Assembly (NCBI GenBank): GCA_035259145.1
Contig: DATFWQ010000342.1
Coordinates: forward strand, 1 to 7,680
Origin: CF-161 sp035259145
Lineage (GTDB): Bacteria > Chloroflexota > Dormibacteria > Dormibacterales > Dormibacteraceae
Direction of reading: 5' to 3'
DNA length: 7,680 nucleotides
Shown here: positions 1 to 4,286 of the stretch, in pieces
Position numbering within the stretch: the stretch's first letter is position 1
Layout: every line of letters starts with the position of its first letter
The notes under the pieces: model-generated
The model's input: the letters and a program-made list of their open reading frames with translations, nothing else
The model's database searches: none
Told to the model about the DNA's origin: nothing
Program-made: the position numbers and the translations under genes

Positions 1-319
1 GGACCGAGGGCAGCTCGCGGCGGCGGCCGACCGCAACCAGGTCGGCTCGCATGCCGGCCGCGATGTCTCCCCCGGAATCTAGCCGAGCCGCGCGAGCGGG
101 CGAGACGGTCACCAGCGCCATCGCCTCTGCCCACGAGCACGCGCCGCTGGCGGCGAGCGCGTAAGCCGCCGCAAGCAGCGAGGGCGGATGGTAGTCGGAG
201 GCAAGGATGTCGAGCACACCCTCGCTCAGGGCCTCACGTGCGGATGGGTTTCCGTGATGAGACGCACCGCCCCGGGCGTTCGGAGCTCCTATCACGGCTT
301 GGGTCGAACGGGTCCGCAT
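1..319 (-). pseudogene. phnM: PhnM C-terminal remnant (alpha-D-ribose 1-methylphosphonate 5-triphosphate diphosphatase), 5'-truncated
   Basis: Reading the minus strand from about 295 down to 1 gives the C-terminal part of PhnM, the amidohydrolase-fold enzyme that removes pyrophosphate from ribosyl-phosphonate triphosphate in the C-P lyase pathway. Recognisable blocks are VIGAPNARGGASHHGN (family form VxGAPNxxRGxSHSGN), ILASDYHPPSLL (family form LSSDYxPASLL, with the conserved Asp), LVTVSPARAARLD and the terminal GDIAAGMRADLVAVGR. The C-terminus continues past the left edge. Upstream of VIGAPN the family similarity ends abruptly: the frame reads MRTRSTQA and then meets TAA at 347-349. An ATG at 317-319 could start a short peptide, but about two thirds of the family length, including the metal-binding N-terminal half, is absent. 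I therefore call it a remnant. No frameshifted continuation was found in the other minus frames. Neighbouring phn genes, if any, lie to the left. Family assignment is firm; loss of function is inferred from the missing part. Confidence 0.72.
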
Positions 320-412
320 GCCTGGCAGCGCTTCGCTCTCACTCTGTTACGTGGCCAGCGGATCGCTCGGCGGCTACTGTGGACTCGCCGCAGAAAACGG
401 CGCTCGCACGAT

Positions 413-586
413 GTGGCGGCAGCGGCTCTCGTTCTCGGCGAGGCCGCACTGATCCGCGCGTCGCTGGCGCGGGAGCTGGGGGACGTGAAGCCTCCTCCCG
501 CCGATCCATGGCTCGATATGATCTGCTGGCTCAACGACGGTCCCGTTGCAGACCTGGATGCCGCCATGTACAACGCCGGCCGATGA
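413..586 (+). CDS. Probable VapB-like ribbon-helix-helix antitoxin (5' end uncertain)
   Basis: This short frame overlaps the PIN toxin by 4 nt (ATGA at 583-586), the usual antitoxin position. The readable part contains LGEAALIRASLARELG, which resembles the second helix of ribbon-helix-helix antitoxins (SEAxLIRxAxxxEL). An acidic/aromatic tail follows, ADPWLDMICWLNDGPVADLD, of the kind that wraps the partner toxin. GTG at 413 is the only standard start between the plausible DNA-binding region and the stop, giving 57 residues. However, the in-frame segment just before it (RRLLWTRRRK, about 370-400) could be the DNA-binding strand, with the start further upstream; in-frame ATGs exist at 257 and 188, but they lie antisense to the phnM remnant. 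No Shine-Dalgarno sequence is obvious before 413. Either the gene uses an unusual start or its 5' end was lost in the same rearrangement that cut phnM. The role is inferred from position and the partial motif. Confidence 0.45.
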   Translation: MAAAALVLGEAALIRASLARELGDVKPPPADPWLDMICWLNDGPVADLDAAMYNAGR

Positions 587-963
587 GGTTTGCCGACACC
601 AGCTTCTGGTTTGGCCTGCAGGAGCGACGGGATCAACGACATGAGCAGGCGCGAGCTCTAGGCCGGCTAGTGACGACAAACCACGTCTTGTGCGAGACGT
701 GGACGCTGCTGCGCCGGCGTTCCGGCCATCCCGCGGCTGTCGGCTTTCTGGATAAGCTGCTTGCGCTTCCCGACGTGCAGATCGTGCACGTGGACGAGGC
801 CACGGAGGCGGAGGCCTGGCGCTGGTTCCGCGCCCGCGGCGAGCGCGAGTACTCATTCGTGGATGCGACCAGCTTTGCGGTCATGCGACGGCGCCGGATC
901 CGTGAAGCGCTGGCGTTCAGCAAGTTCAACGCCGCCGGCTTCGTCGAGGTTCGAGCCGCCTGA
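583..963 (+). CDS. vapC: VapC-type PIN-domain ribonuclease toxin
   Basis: The 126-residue protein has the size and layout of a VapC toxin, a metal-dependent RNase held inactive by its antitoxin. Visible PIN motifs are FADTSFW with Asp5, LCETWTLLRRRSGH with Glu38, and YSFVDATSFAVM with Asp94. The closing block, normally AFDxxFxxAGF, here reads AFSKFNAAGF: the fourth acidic residue is Ser113 and the loop is one residue shorter. Activity may therefore be reduced or may rely on three acidic residues, as in some active PIN proteins. ATG at 583 is chosen because PIN homology begins at the first residues and the start overlaps the antitoxin stop, suggesting translational coupling. The frame stays open upstream to 238, but that part shows no similarity. 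The gene ends 70 nt before the exchanger gene. PIN fold is confident; toxin function is inferred from the pair arrangement. Confidence 0.83.
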   Translation: MRFADTSFWFGLQERRDQRHEQARALGRLVTTNHVLCETWTLLRRRSGHPAAVGFLDKLLALPDVQIVHVDEATEAEAWRWFRARGEREYSFVDATSFAVMRRRRIREALAFSKFNAAGFVEVRAA

Positions 964-1005
964 TCGTCATGGGGCTTCGGGCTCAGGGCGGCCCGTCGGC
1001 CGGGA

Positions 1006-1035
1006 TTGGACCCCCGGTGACCTTCCGGCTACCAT
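1006..1035 (+). promoter_or_regulatory. Likely promoter of the cation exchanger gene
   Basis: TTGGAC at 1006-1011 (TTGACA-like) and TACCAT at 1030-1035 (TAnnnT, as in many high-G+C -10 boxes) are separated by 18 nt. Transcription would begin at about 1042-1043, exactly at an in-frame GTG at 1043. This would give a leaderless mRNA that skips the ATG at 1034. No good Shine-Dalgarno sequence precedes either start, which fits. Motif-only call. Confidence 0.4.
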
Positions 1036-2098
1036 GCAGCGCGTGGCTGGCGCCGGCACCCCGCTCCTTCTCGTAGTCTTCGGGGTCGGCGCTGCAGCGA
1101 CCTGGGTAGCGGGCGTCTACCTGTCCCGCAGCACTGATGCCCTCGACGATCGGCTGCACTTTGGGGAGGCCGTGGGGGGAATGGTCTTCCTTGCGGTCGC
1201 TGGAAGCCTGCCGGAGCTGGCAATAACGATCTCGGCCGCTCTGGCGGGGAACCTCGGCCTGGCCTCCGGGAACCTTATCGGAGGGATCGCAACTCAGACG
1301 CTCGTGCTCGTGCTGTGCGACGCTGTGATCAGGGGCGAACGGCCGCTGTCCTTCATGGTCGGATCATTGATCCCCGTCCTGGAGGCGCTGCTGGTCGTGA
1401 TAGTGGTGACGGCCACGGTGGCCGGCGGCCTGCTGCCTCCGTCGAACTCCATCGGTCCGGTCAGCCCGGCGTCGGTCGCCATCGTGGTGCTCTGGGTCGC
1501 GGGGCTGGTCGTGCTGAACCGGGTCCGCAAGGATCCCCGGTGGCGCGCTGCCGCTCCGGAGAGCAATCCGGGAAGGCCCAGCCGGCGCGTGCGCCACCCG
1601 ACCGCGACCCGTCCCCACGTGGAGAAGAGCACCACGAGGGTGGTCGCCGTCTTCGTGACAGCTTCGATCGTCACGCTTGTGGCGGGGGTGGTCCTCGCCA
1701 ACAGTGGAAGCGAGCTCGCCGACAGGGCCGGCATTAACGGGGTCGTTTTCGGTGCGACGATCCTCGCCGCGGTGACGGCCCTGCCGGAGGTCAGCAGCGG
1801 GATCGCCGCCACTCAGCTGGGCGACTACCAGCTGGCGATGGGCGACATCTTCGGCGGCAACGCCTTCCAGGTGTGCCTCTTCCTGATCGCGGACCTGGCG
1901 GCAGGCAAGCCGGTCCTGCCCAGTCAGGGAAATGCGAACAGCTGGATCGGGGAGCTCGGCCTGATCCTCACGGCCGTGTACGGCGCCGGGATCATCGCCC
2001 GGCCGAGACGCCGGTGGGGGAAGCTTGGACCCGACTCGATCGCCGTCCTCGCGCTGTACGCCGTGGGTGTAGCTGGGCTCTTCGCGGTGCGCCAGTAA
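1034..2098 (+). CDS. CaCA-family cation (sodium/calcium) exchanger
   Basis: The 354-residue membrane protein has the two inverted alpha repeats of the Ca2+:cation antiporter family, which exchange Ca2+ or another cation for Na+ or H+ across the cytoplasmic membrane. Repeat alpha-1 is at residues 48-88 with GSLPELAI (Glu61) and SGNLIGG. Alpha-2 is at residues 236-279 with TALPEVSSG (Glu252) and MGDIFGGNAFQ. About ten hydrophobic segments can be drawn, five on each side of a charged Arg/Pro-rich loop (about 163-202), the standard 5+5 layout. The usual GNxxGSN block of alpha-2 has Asp271 instead of Asn, and the alpha-1 block lacks the second Asn, so ion selectivity may differ from classic Na+/Ca2+ exchangers. 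ATG at 1034 is used here; GTG at 1043 is a strong alternative if the message is leaderless. The frame is open back to 761, but that part overlaps the PIN toxin and is not coding. Substrate is not assigned. Confidence 0.85.
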   Translation: MQRVAGAGTPLLLVVFGVGAAATWVAGVYLSRSTDALDDRLHFGEAVGGMVFLAVAGSLPELAITISAALAGNLGLASGNLIGGIATQTLVLVLCDAVIRGERPLSFMVGSLIPVLEALLVVIVVTATVAGGLLPPSNSIGPVSPASVAIVVLWVAGLVVLNRVRKDPRWRAAAPESNPGRPSRRVRHPTATRPHVEKSTTRVVAVFVTASIVTLVAGVVLANSGSELADRAGINGVVFGATILAAVTALPEVSSGIAATQLGDYQLAMGDIFGGNAFQVCLFLIADLAAGKPVLPSQGNANSWIGELGLILTAVYGAGIIARPRRRWGKLGPDSIAVLALYAVGVAGLFAVRQ

Positions 2099-2110
2099 GT
2101 TCTAAGGAGC

Positions 2111-2116
2111 TATAAT
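2111..2116 (+). promoter_or_regulatory. -10 box of the tetR promoter
   Basis: A perfect TATAAT stands 13 nt after the exchanger stop codon. No convincing -35 hexamer lies 16-18 nt upstream (the region is GTGCGCCAGT-like and falls in the end of the exchanger gene), so the promoter may depend on the -10 box and flanking bases. Predicted transcription start is about 2123, inside the palindrome at 2120-2129, giving a 5' leader of about 36 nt with a strong ribosome binding site. The same 9-mer AGCTATAAT recurs at 3354-3362. Confidence 0.55.
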
Positions 2117-2119
2117 GAC

Positions 2120-2129
2120 TGACCGGTCA
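2120..2129. promoter_or_regulatory. Candidate TetR operator palindrome
   Basis: TGACCGGTCA is a perfect 10-bp palindrome 3 nt after the TATAAT box and over the predicted transcription start. It lies 30 nt before the TetR-family gene. Related half-sites (TGAC/GTCA) are common in operators of this family. Binding here would block polymerase, giving autorepression and control of the downstream membrane protein. Outer flanks do not extend the symmetry. The operator role is inferred from position. Confidence 0.5.
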
Positions 2130-2158
2130 CCTTTTATTCGTCTTGCTGGAGGAGGAGC

Positions 2159-2779
2159 GTGCCCCGACTGGGCGCGGAGGCAAGGGAGGCCCGGCGCGAG
2201 AACATCCTGAGGGCGGCGCTGCGATGCTTCGCTCGCAGCGGCTACTACCCCACCACTGTCGACGACATCGCGGCTGAGGCAGGGGTGTCGAAAGGAGCGC
2301 CCTATGTGTACTTCGAAAGCAAAGAGGCTCTGTTTCAGCAGCTCTACGACTCGTGGGACTGCGGGCTCATAGCGCGGATCGATGCTGCGCTCGCCCGGCT
2401 CCGTGATCTCGGGTCGCGGTCGCCGAGCAGGGCGCTGGAGGCGATCATCGTCGCCGTCGGCGCCCACGTCAGTGAGGAAACGGACCTCTGCCGGGTCTTG
2501 ATAGAAGTGCGGACCCAGGGGGCGTACGTCGACGCTATCGCAGAGCGGGTCAGATCCTCCGAGACGGAGGCCCAGGGGAGTTTGAAGCAGCTCATCGAGG
2601 CTGGGATCGCCTGCGGTGAGTGGCCACCCGAGACCGACCCGGACCTGCACGCCCAGCTGATTCGGGCCACACTCCACGGACTTATGGCTGAGTGGCACCT
2701 GCGTCCAGGTTCCTTTTCGTGGGAGGAGATGGCCCGGGTGCTGACAGCCCGGGTTGGAGGAGCTGGAGGAGCGGTATGA
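2159..2779 (+). CDS. TetR-family transcriptional repressor
   Basis: The 206-residue protein starts with a TetR_N DNA-binding domain: helix 1 at about residues 13-29 (ENILRAALRCFARSGYY), then TTVDDIAAEAGVSKGAPYVYF (32-52), the helix-turn-helix ending in the typical YxYF signature, then SKEALFQQLYDSW. The remaining helical region (about 70-206) is the variable ligand-binding and dimerisation domain, so the inducer cannot be read from sequence. Its Cys23, Cys68, Cys105 and Cys-containing GIACGEW segment are noted without assigned roles. GTG at 2159 is supported by an excellent ribosome binding site (GGAGG at 2148-2152, within a purine-rich run) and by the N-terminal domain beginning at the expected distance. 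A perfect palindrome lies in its own promoter, indicating likely autorepression. The stop overlaps the start of the membrane protein gene (ATGA), so both are in one operon; the natural reading is that the repressor controls it. Confidence 0.9.
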   Translation: MPRLGAEAREARRENILRAALRCFARSGYYPTTVDDIAAEAGVSKGAPYVYFESKEALFQQLYDSWDCGLIARIDAALARLRDLGSRSPSRALEAIIVAVGAHVSEETDLCRVLIEVRTQGAYVDAIAERVRSSETEAQGSLKQLIEAGIACGEWPPETDPDLHAQLIRATLHGLMAEWHLRPGSFSWEEMARVLTARVGGAGGAV

Positions 2780-3249
2780 GACAGCAGCGAGCAGACTCCT
2801 GGTGGGCGCAGTGGACGTGCGTGGGCGGTACCTGCGCTCCGCCGGCGGCCCCTCCCGGTAACCGCTTTGAGCGCGCGCTGGACGCCTACACGAACATGAC
2901 CGCGCCGTTTCTCCGCGGTTGCTTTGTCTTCGTGACGGTCGCGGCTGCGTACGCCGCGACCTCCGCGCTCGGCCCAGTCGGTGGTCTCTTGCTGGAGGCC
3001 GTCTTCTTCCTGGTCGCCGGTGCCTACTGTCTCGCCAACTTCGCTCGATGCCGGGAGGCACACTGCATCGTGACCGGCCTGGGCTGGTCGGCGCTAGCCG
3101 TCGCCGGCGTGGTGGCCGTACTGGCGGGGCGGGACATCCGCGCAGGCGCGTGGATCGCATTCCTGGTCATCGCGGTGGCGGGCCACGGGTTCGAAGGTGT
3201 CTGGAAGGCAGTGCACGGGAACAACGCCCTCCGGCTGGGCGAGGGCTGA
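2776..3249 (+). CDS. Small four-helix membrane protein, function unknown
   Basis: I do not recognise a characterised family. The 157-residue product has a hydrophilic N-terminus (about 1-44) followed by four likely membrane helices: about 45-64, 68-90, 100-117 and 122-142. A short polar tail ends in LRLGEG. A conserved-looking charged loop between helices 2 and 3 reads FARCREAHCIVTG, with Cys92 and Cys97 (C-x4-C) around a His. A second C-x4-C (Cys15, Cys20) lies in the N-terminal segment. These could bind a metal or form a redox pair, but this is only suggestive. The ATG at 2776 overlaps the TetR stop by 4 nt and has a good ribosome binding site (GGAGGA at 2765-2770, 5 nt away). The operon with a repressor hints that its expression is induced by a ligand or stress. 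No clear terminator follows. Confidence 0.75.
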   Translation: MRQQRADSWWAQWTCVGGTCAPPAAPPGNRFERALDAYTNMTAPFLRGCFVFVTVAAAYAATSALGPVGGLLLEAVFFLVAGAYCLANFARCREAHCIVTGLGWSALAVAGVVAVLAGRDIRAGAWIAFLVIAVAGHGFEGVWKAVHGNNALRLGEG

Positions 3250-3356
3250 GTCCGGGCACGGCCACTCCTGTAGTTACTTACCGGAGAGCCGCCCAACCCC
3301 TGGGCACCAGAGGATTTGAACGCTATACCTTCCCATAAAAAATCGCCTGAATTAGC

Positions 3357-3362
3357 TATAAT
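3357..3362 (+). promoter_or_regulatory. -10 box of the second toxin-antitoxin operon (leaderless)
   Basis: A perfect TATAAT lies in an unusually A/T-rich stretch (about 3311-3362, including an A6 tract at 3337-3342). Its last base is 7 nt before the GTG start codon at 3369, the distance expected between a -10 box and the transcription start. The mRNA should therefore begin at or within a base or two of the GTG. No clear -35 hexamer is seen at 16-18 nt, and no Shine-Dalgarno sequence precedes the GTG. Confidence 0.6.
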
Positions 3363-3368
3363 CCAAGA

Positions 3369-3668
3369 GTGAAAGTCGCTAGAACCGAGAAGGCGGACAC
3401 CTCGCGCTTGGATGTCGGGGTGGCCGAGCTCAGAGCCCAGCTCAGCCGCTACCTCACGCTAGTGCGTCAAGGTGCTGAGATCGTGGTCACTGACCATGGA
3501 CACCCCGTCGCGTACATCACTGCCCGGCGGCGGAACACGCTGGACGACCTGATCGCTCGGGGCCGGGCGCGAGCACCAGCGCTGCGCAGCCGCACGGAGC
3601 CAAAGCCGGTCGAGTACGACGGGACTCTGGACGACATTACACGGGCGGTACAGGCGCGACGGCGGTGA
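3369..3668 (+). CDS. Phd/YefM-type antitoxin
   Basis: The 99-residue protein has the Phd/YefM fold signature at residues 16-52: VGVAELRAQLSRYLTLVRQG, then EIVVTDHGHPVAYI. This family binds operator DNA through its N-terminal domain and neutralises the partner toxin through a flexible C-terminal tail (here about 53-99, rich in Arg and acidic residues, including YDGTLDDITRAV). The start GTG at 3369 gives 15 residues before the usual family start. A GTG at 3420 would trim the N-terminus to the domain edge, but the TATAAT position supports 3369 as the start of a leaderless message. Its stop overlaps the GTG of the toxin gene (GTGA, 3665-3668), the normal coupling in such modules. Autoregulation together with the toxin is expected from the family; I see no clear operator palindrome near 3340-3370. 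Confidence 0.88.
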   Translation: MKVARTEKADTSRLDVGVAELRAQLSRYLTLVRQGAEIVVTDHGHPVAYITARRRNTLDDLIARGRARAPALRSRTEPKPVEYDGTLDDITRAVQARRR

Positions 3669-4093
3669 TCGCCTACTTCGACACCAGTGCCATCATGGCG
3701 CTGGTGCTTCGCGTGCGGTCAGGACACGAGACCGCCAGGAGGGTATGGCAGGACGCCGACGAGGTCACGACGGTCCATCTTGCGCCGGTCGAGGCGCGGG
3801 CCGCCTTGACGAGCGAACACGGGGGCGGCCGCCTGCGACACACCCGCTTCCAACAGGCGAAGGCGGCGTGGTCCCAAATGTGGCAGGAGATGGCAGTTGT
3901 CTTCGCTGATGAGGAGCTGGTCGCGGCTGCCGCTCAGACCGCCGAGCGGTTCCGATTACACGGCTACGATGCCATCCATCTTGCAGCGGCGTCGCACAGC
4001 GGCTGCGACATCTTCTTGTGCTCCGATGCCAGGCTGCTCGACGCGGCCCGCGGCAGTAACCTGACGATCGTCGATCTCAAGGAGGTCCCCTGA
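3665..4093 (+). CDS. vapC: VapC-type PIN-domain ribonuclease toxin
   Basis: The 142-residue protein is a complete PIN domain. All four acidic metal-binding positions are present: Asp6 in YFDTSAIMAL, Glu43 in PVEARAAL, Asp102 in HGYDAIHLAAA, and Asp121 in FLCSDARLLDAA. The family cleaves RNA (tRNA or rRNA in the studied cases) and arrests growth when the antitoxin is degraded. Start GTG 3665 overlaps the antitoxin stop and places Asp6 at the normal distance from the N-terminus. Sequence and partner type differ clearly from the first PIN toxin at 583-963, so the two modules are not a duplication. The gene ends 30 nt before the hairpin repeat cluster, which may terminate its transcript. The target RNA cannot be predicted. 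Confidence 0.9.
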   Translation: MIAYFDTSAIMALVLRVRSGHETARRVWQDADEVTTVHLAPVEARAALTSEHGGGRLRHTRFQQAKAAWSQMWQEMAVVFADEELVAAAAQTAERFRLHGYDAIHLAAASHSGCDIFLCSDARLLDAARGSNLTIVDLKEVP

Positions 4094-4120
4094 CCAGCGC
4101 ATCAGCCGCAGACCCGCGGC

Positions 4121-4285
4121 CCTCTCCCCCGCGAAGTCGGGGGAGTACCCGGCGAAGCCGGGGGAGGGGGGTCCCCGCGACCCGGGGTCCCCGCGAAGCC
4201 TGCTTCGCGGGGTGGGGATGTCGGGGGAGTACCCGGTGAAGCCGGGCGAGGGGTGTCCCTGCCAAGTCAGGGGGAGTACTCCTGC
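4121..4285. repeat. G+C-rich hairpin repeat cluster between convergent genes
   Basis: This non-coding stretch is built of related, mostly palindromic units. A 33-bp direct repeat occurs at 4137-4169 and 4221-4253 with two mismatches (31/33 identical), starting TCGGGGGAGTACCCGG. A partial third copy (TCAGGGGGAGTAC) starts at 4267. Hairpins visible are 4124-4145 (stem CTCCCCCG, 8 bp, loop CGAAGT), 4148-4162 (CCCGGC-GAA-GCCGGG), 4232-4246 (same, with one G-T pair), and 4257-4272 (CCCTG, loop CCAAGT, CAGGG). GTCCCCGCGA is also repeated at 4171 and 4187. The minus-strand reading frame through it (4077-4265) only reflects repeat periodicity. It resembles dispersed extragenic palindromic elements; copies elsewhere in the genome cannot be tested here. 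Confidence 0.75.
4189..4212. terminator. Perfect 10-bp hairpin, likely bidirectional terminator
   Basis: CCCCGCGAAG (4189-4198) and CTTCGCGGGG (4203-4212) form a perfect 10-bp stem with a 4-nt CCTG loop. It lies between the stop of the PIN toxin (4093, plus strand) and the stop of the LuxR-type gene (4287, minus strand), so it could end both transcripts. There is no U-tract on either side, so termination would not be the classic intrinsic type. It may instead be part of the repeat element. Confidence 0.5.
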
Positions 4286-4286
4286 G

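Noticed and set aside
238..582. Upstream extension of the first PIN toxin frame
   Set aside because: PIN similarity begins exactly at ATG 583; the extension is Arg/Ser-rich, overlaps the antitoxin and lacks any motif.
2102..3160. Minus-strand reading frame of 352 codons opposite tetR and the membrane protein gene
   Set aside because: Arg/Pro/Ser-rich composition typical of an antisense shadow in high-G+C DNA; the plus-strand genes have clear domains and ribosome binding sites.
3296..3330. tRNA 3'-half-like sequence on the minus strand (GTTCAAATCC, T-arm-like, followed by GGTGCCCA)
   Set aside because: The bases flanking the T-loop-like core do not pair as a T stem, and no anticodon or D arm is found upstream. 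It could be chance or a very worn attachment-site remnant; not supportable as a gene.
4077..4265. 62-codon minus-strand reading frame with internally repeated peptide (AGTPL..RL.RVLPR)
   Set aside because: The peptide repeats simply mirror the DNA repeats of the hairpin cluster; no start signals or family similarity.
4121..4285. Possible CRISPR array
   Set aside because: Only two near-complete repeats plus one partial, unequal spacing (84 and 46 bp), repeats themselves made of several hairpins, no spacer-like unique segments and no cas genes.
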